A stretch of DNA of 64,000 nucleotides from Zygaena filipendulae. Lineage: Eukaryota; Arthropoda; Insecta; Lepidoptera; Zygaenidae. Below, one piece after another: positions 11,101-26,100 of the stretch. The stretch covers positions 8,754,501 through 8,818,500 of the forward strand of contig OU015655.1 in assembly GCA_907165275.2 (NCBI GenBank), given 5' to 3'. Numbering within the stretch: position 1 is the stretch's first letter; the number at the start of each line of letters is the position of its first letter. A program made the translations under genes and the position numbers. The notes under the pieces were generated by a model, which saw nothing but the letters and a program-made list of their open reading frames with translations, searched no databases and had not been told where the DNA came from.

Positions 11101-14100
11101 CCAATCGGGTCGTCATTCTGCCATTAATTGCTTCAGACTTTAACAGGGATTACTTTAACAACCCTCGCTTAAACTCATATCTTTTTTTAGTATATAGGTA
11201 CCACGTTTGCTTGGTTGCCACGGCACAAGGTTACAACGTAAAGGTGTGGGATCAAGTAGATTTGTGTGTTGTGAAGTGGATTATTATTATATACTAGCGG
11301 TGCCCCACAGTTTCACCCATGTGACTCCAAAGAAACCTAACTTACTTCTTAAACCTTCCCTGAACTTCCACAAATATTTGAATATCAAAATTACTCAAAT
11401 CGGTCCAGACATTCTCGAGTTTTAGCGAGACAAACAAACAGATTCTTTTTTATACATAAAGATAATTATTATTATTATAATGATATTTTAGAAACAAGTT
11501 CAATCCGAATCCGTTTTAAGAACACGAGGAATTTTGTGTTTTTACTAAGGTCATCTTAATATATATAAATCACGTGTCACGTTGTTTGTCCGCGATGGAC
11601 TCCGAAACTACTGAACGGATTTTGATAAAATTTTGTTACCATTTATAATTTGGTCCAACTTAAAAGATAGGATGGTTTTTATCCTGGAATTCCCGCGGGA
11701 ACTCCGGAATTAATGCGGGGAACAGCTAATCACCGTAAAGTACTGTCAGGGGTACAAAGAAGGACGTAGAGTACTTTTTTCCGGAATTCCCGCGGGAACT
11801 CCTAAATTACCGCGGATGAAATTGAGGGGGACAGCTAGTAAACATATAAAAATCATGTAAGTCAATGAGTAAGTATTCGTAATATTTAGGTATCTCAATG
11901 ATGATGATGATAAAATATATGATTATTATTATTGCTATGCCACTTTCGGGCATACTCATATCGCAGGAAAATTGTGTATTTCGTCCAGTCCATATAATGC
12001 CGAAGACAGAAAATACTTTGTGACGGTAACATGTGACTCTGTTGTGGTTATTGTTCAAACCTAACCTAACCCACACCTATCCTAGCGTCTTTTGTTTTCA
12101 TTTGAAGAACACTAAATTTTCAATTTGCCAGACCGACGACACTGTAGACTGATGAACTATAGCGATTCGCATTCTTTCATTAAATAGTCTGTATACTAGC
12201 ATGTATCTCTATATATCTATAAATATTGTAAATAAAATTTAAGCATCTGTTTGTAATTACAAGTTTTCACTAAATGCATAATATGCAGGTGCTATTATTG
12301 GTACTCCAACGGCACTTACATTAATTTTTTTTTTTTACTGTCTGCCTGTTTGTACGTACGGCTGGACCGATTTTAACGGGACTTTCACTGGCAGATAGCT
12401 GATGTTAAGTAACTTAGGCTACTTTTATTTTATAAAAAAAGGTCTTGCGGGAATTCCGAAATTCACGCGGATGAAATCGCAGGGCACGACTAGTTTTCTA
12501 TAAGGGAGGTAAGGGAGGTGTAGGTTAGGTAATTTTATGTATTAGTTTTATAATGCTTTGGTCAAGGCACTGTAAAGTTACACTGTAAAGTTATAAAAAT
12601 ACAAATAATAAATAAATAAAGATATAAAGCTCCCGTTTATTTCGTAAAATTACAGTGTAAGTCGCGAAATGAAGAAAGAAAAAATATTTTCCAAACGATT
12701 TTGAAGGACAACGATAGTAATTTATTTAGCCGTCGACTAGATCGCGTGGTACATAATAGTTTGCGACAAACATACCTATATAAACACTCTCGCATGCGGA
12801 TCCCACTGATCTACCTGACTTTTGGTAAGACGTAGTATTATTTTATATCCAATTCACGAGATACAAATAATTTTAAACATGACCGAGAATAGAACACGAT
12901 ATCATAAATTATAAATACAAAGTTATGGATCTTGCCCGTCTAAATTGCTAATCCTCGTACACTGTGTGTGCTTTGTAAAATACTAGGTACTGATCGTTTA
13001 AGTGAGATATGTTCGACGTAGTTAAAGTATCCCGCGGTTTCACCCGCGTGAGTTTCGGAATTCCCGCCGGAATTCCAAATTTTTTTCATATTCTCCTCCG
13101 CAAAATACCAAACACAACAAAAAAGAATTAGCGAAATTGGTCCAGCCGTTCACGCGTGATGCCGTGACCAAGAGAAATAGGGAATCATTTTTATATTGTT
13201 AGATATAGATAAAAAATAAATCATTCGTATTTAAATAGTGTATAAAGAATCTTATCTTTATTATCGACGAACTCTAACATCTTTATTGGTAAAAGGAAAA
13301 TAGGAAGTTCTAAATAAGCCGTTTTGTTAATTTAATAATATATATTGATTCAAACTGCGAAATCGTGAAAGAGAAGAAACACAATTTTAGTTAAGAAGTC
13401 CCATAACTTTTTTATGAATGGTAATGGTTAGTAGAGAAACGTACACAATATCCATCTGAAGCGAGCGAATCAAGACTGAGGTAGCGTGAGTTGAGCGGCT
13501 CCATGGCGTCTACAAGAGACGTCAGCGACTGCGATCGCTCCTTGTTGAGACTTCTCTGAAGCTTGGACTTCCTCACGGGTGGCACAGGCGGGACCAGAGG
13601 GACCTCAACAGCTACGGGCGCGGGCGCCTCCTGCACTTTGGCCGGCGGCACCAGTTTAGGTTTAAAGTTTTTTTGACTCGCTAATAACTTTTTATCGAAC
13701 TTTTTAAACACTGGTGTCATCAAATTCAGAGATCCCAAACTGGCCCCGCTCAAATAAACGCCTCCGTATCCCGAGCTGGTGCCCCCATATATACCGAGGT
13801 TGGAAGATCGACCGAAACCGGCACTGTAAGGGTTATAGTTTCTGTGTGAGCTTGGACTGTAAGAGTTTGTGTAACTGTTAGAGTAAGGACTGTACTGAGA
13901 AGTGCCCAGCATAGAGCCGAGCATGCTCGGTGATGAGCCATAATGTGAGACGAGGCTCCGAGGACGCGACGGCATATATCGAGTATCCTGTTTCCGACTC
14001 ATCTCGGACCACATATCGCGACCGTAACAACCACAACAACCGTCTGGCCAGCTCCGACGCGCGCTCGCCGCGGCACATCAAAATATACTGATCGTTTTCT

Positions 14101-17100
14101 ATGTTTATAAACTACGCCTGTGGAAACGTTTCTTACGCCCATACAAAACCAGACGCCGCGCATCGGCGGAAGACCAGTGCAAAACCGAATTGAAACGACG
14201 CTGCAATAAGCAGACAATAGGACGATAGTTTGACAAATGCAAGTGCCTAAGTAGACGAAAATATCCATCTTTAATATGAAGGCCAGACCTCGAAAATAGA
14301 AATTACCTGTTGGCTATAAATGTTGGTAACGGCTCATCAATCAGCCAACGGTTTCCTTCAAAATTAGCATAGGTGAAGGCCATTAGTCGTCGTTAATGTG
14401 TACGAACGCCCTACTCGTGTCCAACAGTCTCATACGTACGTCAGGTAGGTACGCCACGCGTTGCTCTAAAAATATCCACCAACACTAACTACCGATGTCG
14501 TTCATTATACATACAATATAAATCGTCATGAACATTCACAATTATAAACAGGAGTTTAGAAAATTGTAAACAAATAGTAAGTGTGAATTTCTTTATTTCA
14601 CGTTGCAAAGAATCAATAGATCGACGAGATTTTTGAACAGATACAATCGTAAAGAATTGGAACTGGGAAGTGACGTAGAAAACGTTTGTCACGGTACATC
14701 CAAGATCTGCCGTGGGAATTCTGAAATTTACGCATGCTATAACCTAGTATAAATAATGGAAAAGAAACTGACTCAAGCCCACAGATAGCGCACCGCAGGA
14801 TGAGACAATTACCAGTTACCGCTGAAAAGAGACCTCTGTTGCTGAAGTTAGAAAAATGAAATGTTTATGAAATTTAGTTTCCGAATATAAGGTTGATTAA
14901 CATTTTAACCCTGAGGGAAAAGTGAGGGAAAAATGTATTACATATTAAAGGTTTTAATACCCGATAATTCTAACTTTCTACGCTTATGTAATATTATTGT
15001 GCTCTATTCAAATAATATTGTTATGAACGTTTTGTTAGACTAGTGAACCTTCCCTTTTTTTATTCACATTTTTTTTTTTTATCAATGTCTATGTACTAAA
15101 AATACATTCTATTTTCAAGTTTACGTGACTCTTGTTGGGCAAGCGTTGACCTAAATACTAGCGTGTCGTAGCTAACACTCACAGTTCACTGGGAAAACGG
15201 ATACTACTCCAAAGTGCTGAACGTGGAAATCTATATATAATAGCAAAAAATATATAGATTGGAAAGACCACTATTCGACTGATACACAATATACATACAA
15301 GGTATTATACAGGACACTATACAGTGAGAATTTTTCGAGTGGGTGTGGATGACCAAATCCGAAACTACGAAGAATAGCGAAAGACTTTTATAAACCTGTA
15401 TAGGTAGTAGGTACTCTTAATTTAAAAAAATCCCAGGCGGGAATCGAATTCTCCTTGATTTTGAAAGAATAGACGCCCTCTATTATTTATTGCCCATAAG
15501 GTTCAAATTCCAGGAAGTATTGGGAAACTAACAGAAAGGTCTGAGTTATAGAACAATATAATTATGTAGATACTTTTTATTTGTTTAAAAAAAAGTTTTC
15601 TGCAAAAAGACCTTTCCTTAAATTTAAAACTTGACGTTACGTTGACGGTTTAAGAAAATTATTGTTTTTTATATCAGCGTATATAGGTTTAGTTTTTAAA
15701 ATTAATTTTCGACTAAGAAAAAAATTTATAAAAACGAGAATAATAGTTCAAACATAAAATTTCAACTCCACAAAGGCATAAATATATTCAATTTTAGTCT
15801 ATTTTAGTTTTGCTTAAATGACATTTGACTAAATCGATTAGTTTCATAACTTTGCAGTGAAACTGGCAAAAGTCAATGCTTAGATGCAAGCTGATGGTTA
15901 AATATACGAGTATAGCAAAGGTGATGTCACTCGTGATATAGCCATAAGAGAGCATACCTACATAACAAACCGTCAACACAGAGACGCTAAAAATAATAAT
16001 TTCTCCTAACAAACATAATTACATTCGCACTGCTCCACCATCGAAATGCGGCAGGTGGCGAAATAACTATGTGGCACGTATGTATGTGTGTTGTTGCATG
16101 CAGCCGCTGGATCCAAATTAAGTGCAACTAGAAGAACTTGAGACCAAAGTTTTCGCTTGTAACGACTTGGGGTTAGTGATCGAGTTATCTGAACTTATAT
16201 AATATGACAATATCTGAGCGATTGTATTATAGAAAACAATGTTCTTGAAGGAGATAGTCACGACGAGTATTTAAATTTATACGAATATCAATGCTTTTAT
16301 TTATAAAAATTACTATTATTTATTACTAGCTGTGCCCCGCGGTTTCACGCGCGTGAGATTCGGAATTCTCTCTTTAACACAAACCTTCCCTGAACTTCCA
16401 CAAATCTTTCCAGATCATAATTAGCTAAATCGGTCGAACCATTCTCGAGTTTTATAGCGACAAACGAACAGCAATTCATTTTTATATATAAAGATTAAAA
16501 TAATAGTTAATAATAATAATAGTCAGATAAATTAGTGCGCCTTTCAAAGTCGCAACGTCTCAATTATATAAAATGAGACGTTCAGAAAGCGCTAAATCAA
16601 ATGGATTCAGGCCAAATTGTGTCATTAACCAGCGCAGTATACGTTCTAAATGGTAATACCTAAATACATATTATTCATTAAATATCAAAATTAGTAACAT
16701 TTCATTTTGTAAAATATCCATAAACGTTAATTATTTATCAGCAAAAGTTTGGAGTTAATAAACCTTAATGCGACACCAAGTTTCAATTGCACGTACATAT
16801 TTCCAATAAGTGAATAGAAACCCTCCGCAGTAGGTTAGTAGTTTTTTTTTTTCTTTTATGTCATAGGAGGCAAACGGGCAAGTGGTAAACCTGATGTTAA
16901 GTGATTACCACCGCCCATAGACATCTGCAACACCAGAAGGCTTGCAGGTGCGTTGCTGACCTGGAATGGGGATGGAAACTGGCTTTCAAGTGGGGCTGCC
17001 GGACCGGAGCACCGTTAGGTGCTTGGCGACAGATTTGCAACTTGAAGGTGGTAGCTAGCCAGCCGGGCACTAGAGAGCGCCCTACCACCATGCTATTTTT

Positions 17101-20100
17101 TCCTCACGATGTTTTCCTTCACCGACAGTTCAAGCTCATTGTTAGGGTTTAAACCTACACCTTGCGGCGTTTGATCCGAACGCACTAACCACTGAGCTAT
17201 CATCGCTATTACTAGTACTTGTTGAAGATGTATGCAGTTATGACATTTTATTAACCAACTTGTGAAGATTACATACATCGGTTAATCTAGCAAACAATTA
17301 TTATCTATGTATTTATCTAATCGTCCCTCAGTTTCGAAATTATTCACTTTATGCAACTATTTATGAAAATATTTTTTTACTTTTTAATACTATTTATGGA
17401 TAAATTCATAAATAGTTGAAATTATTAAAATTTGTCTATGAAAGCTGTATATCCAGTTACAGCATGATAATTATTATTAGTGCCTAGTACTAGCCGACAT
17501 TAATCTTAAAATAAACCTTCTATTCTTCGCCTGCGTTAGTTGTGAGTTGCGATTTCAATGGCAGCTAGGTGCATTGTTTTTTGACGTTAATAAGTTCAAA
17601 GTTCAAAGCACTTGACAGGACCATAGTATTTTTGAATCGTTAGAATTTCTTAAGCGAAATAAATTCAGTTCAGATTTTGTCACATTTTTCAATCATTCAA
17701 ATACGTTGTTGCTGTTTTCTTAAACTCCTATGACTTATTTCATTTTACGCTGAATATTTTTAAAAACCGAAAACTAATTCTCATAGATTTAAAAAACCGG
17801 TACTTAATTCGAATTGAAACGAAACGTTTCTGAAGATGTCAAACTATCAGTCATGTAAAATTCTGAAAAGCATTAGGCCACTAAACGTCAAACTTTCGAT
17901 GGATGAATTAAAAAAAGAGTGGTCCGACCCACTCGTTGCAGATTTCACGTGAAATGGAATTACAAAAATACTATTTCATGCATCCGCATGCAAATCTTGC
18001 GATTCCGTGTGCGAAAAGTAATTCGAAACGATCCAAAAATACGTCTCCAGCGGAATAATTCGGAAATAATAAAGTTTATCGCTTTGAAAAAGTCAGTTCA
18101 TTGACTTCATATAAGGCATTGTGGCTTGGAGATTGTGTAATTGTGAAAAAAATATTAAAATATACGGTATTGACGATTTAACTTTTTTTTTCTTTGTAAC
18201 GTAGTTATTATTATTATTATATATAATAGGAACTGCCCCAATAAACGCGCCTGCCGGTTTTGACGCAGCAACGCCAAATCTTTTCGTCTACTACATCGAC
18301 ATAATATCTTCTAGTCCAAAATATTTTAGTGGCTCAGAACGAAAATTTTTGCCCAGTGCCGTCGCCTGTGACGACAAACCAAATAATATGGCACAGAAAA
18401 ATTGTCGCTAATTGGCAACGAAGAGAAAAATGCTCCAATTTTCTCTGAGAGATCTCATTAAAAACGTGGAGATCAGTAGGAAGTAACGTAGCTAAACATA
18501 GCTTAATGATTTATAAATCTTAAATGGTATAGTGAGCGTGGTGTATCTTAGTCGTCAAAAGATTTTTGGTGAAGGTCTTTGTCCAATAGTGCACATTAAT
18601 AATGTCGATTTAATGATTATAACTTCATACCTGTTCAAATGTTCACTGTTTCCGTTGTCATTTTATTTTATTTTTTTATTTATTTAGACATAATAATTAG
18701 GAATCATATTGGCGAATTTCAGAAACTATTAAAATGTAACGATGAAGGTATATATAATTAAACAGTAGGTATGTGGACCAGGCATGCTGAGAACAAAACA
18801 CATTCGACAGGTGGGTGACCACAGATGACGCGGCCATGTTGTCATCAGTACTAATTACTCAATGTTTTTGGCTAAACTCACCACAACTACTCGAAATTCG
18901 TATATTAATTAATATTCATTTGTTACTGTTCAGTGCAGACAGAATAATAAAATTAAACTTTTTTTTAGTTCTGATCATGAATATTATTTTGTATGTACCT
19001 ATATAAAAATAAGCAAAAGATTTTTGCGCTAGAACGGTTAAAATCTCAATGATTAATCTATCTCTATCTATTAATCAGATTCAAGCTTGAAAAGAAAAAT
19101 ACACAAATAGGTAAAAGTATAAAATTTGCTAGCGAGCTCGTACACTGCTATATATAGGTTGCTGGCGTATCACGGTCAAAAATATTTAAATAGAAACTCA
19201 TGACACACGTCTAGAAATATAAATCCATTAGTCAGACGTTTGTCCATAAAGATACGGAGGTTGTACGTTGTACGGAGGTGTGTAATACGTCTGTCACTTA
19301 AATATCTATTCACTCTAATATTAAAAAGATCCAAATTACAGCTTTCAGGCATCACATCATTACCGATAGTACGATATATTATAATTACTGTAAGCCAAAT
19401 AGTAGATAATTTTACTGAAAATGCTTTAGTTTTTTTTTTCTTTAAGTGCAACATCAGTACCAATAAACTTTATATCAAGTTTAAATCAGTACTATTTTAT
19501 TTACTTTACTATACGTATCTGTAGAAAACAGAGTTTTATAGCGAGTTGAGCTAGTTTCAGTCCGGTAAGGACAAAGTAGCCCAATTTACTCCTTATAACA
19601 TCAGCAATTAGCAGTTAAAGTCCCGACAAAATCGGTCGTATTCCCGCAGTAACTCCATACTTCTTTTGTTCTTTTTCTCCTTACAATAACAAACAACAAA
19701 AAAGAATTAGCGAAATTGGTCCAGCCGTTCACACGTGATGCCGTGACCAAGAGAAATAGGGATTCATTTTTATATAGGTACTAGCTGTCCTCCGCGATTT
19801 CATCCGCGGTAATTTCGGAGTTCCCGCGGGAATTGCGGGGAAAAAGTTCTTTGTACCCCTGACAGTAGCTGTTCCCCACATTAATTTCGGAGTTCCCGCG
19901 GGAATTCCGGCATAAAAACTATCCTATGTTTTAAGTTGACCCATATTATAAATGGTTACAAAATTTTATCAAAATCCGTTCAGTAGATTCGAAGTCCATC
20001 GCGGACAAACAACGTGACACGTGATTTATATATATTAGATATAAGAAGATATAGATTATATGAATTATGATTATGAACTATTATGGAGACATAAAATCGG

Positions 20101-23100
20101 AACTAACCTGAACACTTTCAGAGTCTGCGTCGCCCTCGCCACCTTTACCACGATCGTTGACGATATCCTTTGGATATTAAAGAAATATTAACTCACCTGT
20201 TAAACATAAAATGATATAGTATACCGGTGAACGAAGAAACATAGGGGATACTCGAACTATATATATAGTGTGTACATTGTACATCGAACTGCATATACAG
20301 CAGCATGTATTTTAAACCAATTTTATAGATGAAAGATAGAGTTTTGTTTTATGGTTGACAAACAGTCTGGTTGTAGACTATAAACACACCTGGTCTTCTA
20401 CTTTTGTATGCTGTTATGTACTGTTAAACTGTGATACAATTATTACCATTTCGCAAGGTAGTGGTAGTGATCTCGCTGAAATAACTTAACCTGACTTGAA
20501 CCTCTAACCTACAGCCACCGCTGTGTCAAATAAGTTACCTACACCTAAATTCGCCGGGGTGAATTCAGGTTATACCTATTTTCCAACACATACCCAGCAG
20601 GAACAGCCTCGTTATCTATCTCTGCACCTTTACACCTTAAACCATATCAACTATCTAGGATCGTTAATGCCTCATACATACGTAACGATTTATCGTAGCG
20701 ATAAATCTGTGGAGACCACTTTGCGCAGTTTTATCGATCGTGTGTATGAAAAATCGTTGTCGAATCGTTCGTCGGTAGCAGTTGCAATTTCTATCAGATA
20801 AATCGTTGTAGATTACATTTGCACAGTTTTATCGTTGCGTGTGGACGGCGATCGCTCAGTTCGGCAGTACTTCACGGAGTTTGCTAATGTGCGCACGTGC
20901 ACATCGCTTTCACAGAAACATGTCGGAAGACGAAAGAGTTGGACGAGTTGATTACCACGACCGCAACAAAAAAATGCCGCCTACGACAGGCTAATCGAAA
21001 AATACAAACCTAACCAGGCCTAATATAGCAAGTGCGTCATAATCTTCCATTGTTAACATGTATCTTGCGCGAGCTTCTGCGGAGAACTGCCCGATCGCCG
21101 TCGATATCGGAGGCGTGTGGAGGCACGAGGAACGTTCGATTTATCTGCACAGTCTGAAATCGCTACGATAAATCGTTACGTATGTATGAGGTATAACACT
21201 ATAGAAAACTAAGGGACATATCGTCATGTCACGTGGTTACGTTATCGTTAACGATCATAGATTGTCGATTTGGCGTGTGGCATATTTAGGTAGTAGTATC
21301 TTTGCCTGAAGTTACTCACATCCATATCGACATGGCCAACACCGGTGGATCGTCTCTTAGGCCTCCGTCGGCGCTGTACCGCACTAAGCGCGGCCTGCGC
21401 GCTCGCCGGATTGCTCGACGATTTGCTGGTTTCACTGTCCTTATCCTCTTCGCCTGATGACCAATCACATTGCTTGTCTATTTTATTCTATACTGCTATT
21501 TACCGAACGAAAAAGGAGTACCTAAATATTAGAAAAAGTTACATAGTTTCACGGTCAGCGAACGTCTTTATGGTCTTGTTTCAATCGAGTCTCAAGGAAC
21601 GCATGCTTTTTGAAGGGAAACGTCATTTGACGCGATGAGAGTATGAATGGTTTCACTTCCATCACGTGTAATGGACTTGGCAGCGCTTTTTTCCTATGTT
21701 AATAATTAATAATTAATATATTTTAATAAATTCATAATGTCTATTTCTGATTAATATTATAAAGAGGATCTATTTGGCTGTGTGATATATTGAACGGATT
21801 CTTAAAATAATTTCACTGATAGAATGCTACAGTATCCCTGAAGTTACTCCTTGTTCCCTTTATTTCGTAAACACAAGTTCCGCGGAGATTTTAGTTTTTA
21901 AGTCGGTGGAGGCACGGGAAATAATTTACATAAATATTATATTAAAAGTTAGAGTTAGTAAGTTGTAAGTTTAGAGAGATGTAGGGATAATCTCTGGAAC
22001 CACTGTACCGATTCTAAATTTTTTTAAAGTATTCCTGAGCGGCATAAGATACTTTCAGGAGAGTTTCCGAGGGAATCCGGATTATGGCGCCAGTGAAACC
22101 GCGGCTCCGGAGAAAAGACCGTTACCCAAGTTGACGATCTTTAATCGTTATCGCTACGGAATATAGGAACTTCTCGTCATGTTACGTGATCGGTAATCAC
22201 GCAAAATGTACAATTGAATTGGTCGATTTTTCATGACGTGACATAACAATTGGTACCTTAGTTTTCTATAGCGATAACAGATAAAGATTGTCAAGTTGGC
22301 TAAGGGGGCATCAGTCAGTCGCAGTCGTAGTATACAGAGAGAACTGATCTTGCGTTAGTACCTGTGCGCTTTTCTTCACTCGCCGTGGGAGGAGAGGTGG
22401 TGTTGGCGTCGGAGCCGGCCGGGGGGCGTCGCAGCATCAGAGTCACCACCGCGTCGGCCGAGCTGGGCGGCGACGGTCGCTTGTCCTCATCCTCCAGCTC
22501 GAACTGCGGACCATAGATACATTAATTAGCTCATACCTTTGTACATTAATTTCGTGAAAAGTTACGCTCCCCGAGAATAGTCTCGCTGTCATTGGCACAC
22601 AAAAAACCCAAGACAAACCATCAAGGTCGCAAAAAAATTCTCATAAAAAGAAAGCAAAAAATCAATTAACATGAGCGTCTATTTTTATTAATAAGTTGCA
22701 TCCAAAAAAGCTTTCACATCAATGGCTGTTAAACATCTACTTTAAAGTATCAGCAACACTGTCTAATATCCTATTACTTGATTACTTTAACTTTTACTTC
22801 GATATATCACAATGAGTTTATCGCTGAACTACTATTTCCACTGTCGTAGCGCCCAATAATTATTGTTATAAATAATAATCACTGACAACAATACGTTATA
22901 CGATACAAACGATTTTAAAGCAATTTAAAAGTTAACGTTAAACACATCAATCTTTTTGAACATTACAAATTACTTACCACCTGTTAATAAATATGCCAAC
23001 AAGATTAACGAATAACATGCAAACGTGCGTAAAACCTCTATCTAAGCATTCTAAGCAGTCTACAAACACATAAATTAGTGGTTTATCAAAGTACGGATAT

Positions 23101-26100
23101 TAAATGATATTCTATAGTATTTTAGCTCGGCAAGCCAGACTTTTGGACGTATATGGAGGTAGCGCCACTGGAACCAGGTGAATAAACAAATAATATCATA
23201 GTTGACAGGGGTATTGTCGAATTTCGCGTGCCAATAGTGTGCGATCGACTTAAGATCAAGTATAAAACATGGATGGAACTTAACGTATAAAACACACCCA
23301 TGACAAGAGCGCTGGGTTCAGTGCCTGACATAAATATATCATATTATTGCCATAGTGCTGAATTTATGTATTGTAAAGTGTGTTTTTTGGGAATTGCAAA
23401 CTATTTATGTGAATTTGTCGATTTTTCTCACTCGTCACTCTGTTGTCACCATAGTTTTTGACGTTTTAAACTACAAATTGTCATAATCACACTAACTTTA
23501 TTATAAGCAAAGTAACTGAGAAATTTGGTTGAATTGAATTGATTCTAAAAATTCTTAAAATACTTCCACTGATAGGAAACTATAGTATCCCTGAGTGACA
23601 CTGGATACTTTTCATCTCGTCATCTCGATACAAAGAATTACTGCAAGTATTCCAAAATTGCAGCGGGTGTAACAGCAGGTGTAACCGCGGGTGGAAAAAA
23701 AATGACAAAAAACGCCGTATTCTGTAACGTTCCGCTCGATTCATGTTTAACACTTGACGGTAGGTAGTTATGGACCTTGTTGGCGGGATCGAGCCGCAGC
23801 CGCCACGAAGGGCGCCGCTCGGTGTTGGCCGCTATAGTGGCGGTCGCCGTGGCCGTGGCGCACGCGAGCGCGAGCGTAACCGCCACATCGCCGCCGGCCA
23901 CGTCAGCGCCGCGCGCCTAGCACATAACGTTACCTCTTGAGACCTACGTGTCGCGCTAACTTGTAACTCCCCGAATATTAGGGTCCGATGCTAATTTATA
24001 TATATACACGGTGTAAAGTTACACGATGGGACTTATTGAGGGTGGACGTTCAGTAGACGAGTCTCGGATCAAATATCTTAAGAATACGTAACATTAGTAG
24101 GTGATCTAATTATCCATAAAATAAAACGGGAAAGTTAAGCGCACAAGTTGAAGACAAACGCTGACGGATAGTTCAACGCCCCTTTCTTTCGCATTGCTGC
24201 TAGTACGCTATCAAATCAGATTTAAATGTCACTTCCTCACGGAAGTTTTTTTAAAAGCTTTTATTTTGTTCTTATTTATACGTATATTTTTATTTCTGAC
24301 ATGTAAGCATAAATTACTAAAAGGCCTGAACAAGTCCCTCGTTTAAAATTACACACTGTATAGTGTATGTGCATACATTGTTCATCATTCTGTTCCAATT
24401 TTGTTGAACATAAAAAAAAATAATTACAGTTGAGCAAAGTTTGTTCCTAAAATATTTTTCTAGTAATTAAAAACAATTTTACTGACACAAAGATATTGTA
24501 CAGACATTCGTAATTCTGGGTGCAAGTAAATTCTTAACAGACGTGAAACTGGACGCAACATTAATTATGTACGGTTCACATCGTAATTCAAGTACAGATA
24601 ACAACTAAAATAATCTATTTATCTTCTATAAAATATTGCCGTCTACTCCGCATTAATGACACAATAAAAGGAAAGTTTTTATATATGTATTTTCGTATTG
24701 TATTACTAGATTGTATGGCGGATCTCTCTCCAAATCAAAACACGTGGTTTTCACATGAGAACCCTTTGCTCGCTAACTAGTGGTTGGACTTGCTACGACA
24801 TCACCAATATATTATTTGGAATATATAATACGTTTTCTAAAATAAAAAAGTATAAACGAAATCTATAATAACTTATTTCTATCATAATTAAAATAACGTT
24901 TCAATTTAAAAAGGGAATTTCTGTTATTTTTGTCGTTGACTGGTTTCTTTTTTATGAATAATAACAATAGGTAATTATAATAAAAACAATTCATCTGGTT
25001 AAACACAATGATTTAACTAATGCATGTGCATTAAATGGCTTCTTACTCATGATATTTTGGCATGTAATGTATTTGAATCATAACAATTTTATATTGCAAA
25101 AACAAACGACTCACGAGCCGTGGTCCCACCGGCAAGACCTACTGGTGGGTCCACGGAGAATTATTTTTACCCGTAGACCGACTGGACGCAAAAGCGCTGG
25201 CAGTGGTTCCACGGGAGTTTTTTTTATATCTACTAGCGACCCGTGGTCCTACTGGCATAGATTTTCTTCGACGGCCACTCTCGCTGCGTTTTCTATTCTG
25301 ATTAACTACTTAAAAGGGTTTTGTTCCAAACTAAACAACTTACGAGATCAGAGGTGGTCAGTTTAAACTTTCATAGGTTTACTAAACTGCCAGTACTTTT
25401 GCGTCTGGTGGGTCGGGTCTATGGGTAAAAATAATCGGCTACTTGACAAAAAATTTTTTTTTAGTCCGTCGTGTAGAGTAGTAAAAAATATTGGACACGT
25501 ATTTTTTCTTTTTTTACGTAATCAAAAAATAACAGAGATACATTGAGTTGAAATTTCGCGTGACGTCACAACTCGGTGCGGTTTGTATGGCGCTTATAAT
25601 GAATATTGACGTCACGAGCCCCCCCCCATCTATGTTCATTTTCATTAAATTGAAAAAGCAAAAAATACGTGTCTATTATTTTTTTATTTTCTAACTGACG
25701 GACTAATTAGAATTTGGTTTTTCATATCTTGGAGAATACCCAATTCCCTATGGACCCACCAGTGGATCTAGCCAATGGGACCACGGATCGTGAGTAAAAA
25801 AAACGTTGAGGTATCGGTGTGCAATGCTCAACTTCAATAAAAACCAGCAGTCTCAACGTATGTACAGCTTTTTACATTTTTTTTTATATAAAAACCACAT
25901 TAATAACTAAAGAATTTATTTTCAATATCGCAATTCAATTTTCACACATTATGAACTTTAAAATTAGCGAAAGCACCCATTAGTTCTTAAATAGCGGCCC
26001 CGTGTTATAGATAATTTTAAAACTGCATACTTTATATATTGTTATGTATTTTATTATAATATTAGATAGAAGATATCCCGCAACCGCAAAGAAGGCAAGG

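Noticed and set aside
13412..14014. The 200-aa ORF as a constitutive internal MYPT exon
   Set aside because: It has an in-frame stop and exon 14 joins exon 15 directly in phase and in family order, so including it would truncate the coiled coil.
16897..17152. Overlapping ORFs of about 64-83 codons on both strands
   Set aside because: They fall inside the tRNA-derived SINE.
23638..23775. Downstream continuation of the exon 11b frame
   Set aside because: After 23776 the composition falls to intron-like and the frame encodes no family motif; the GT at 23775-23774 is taken as donor.
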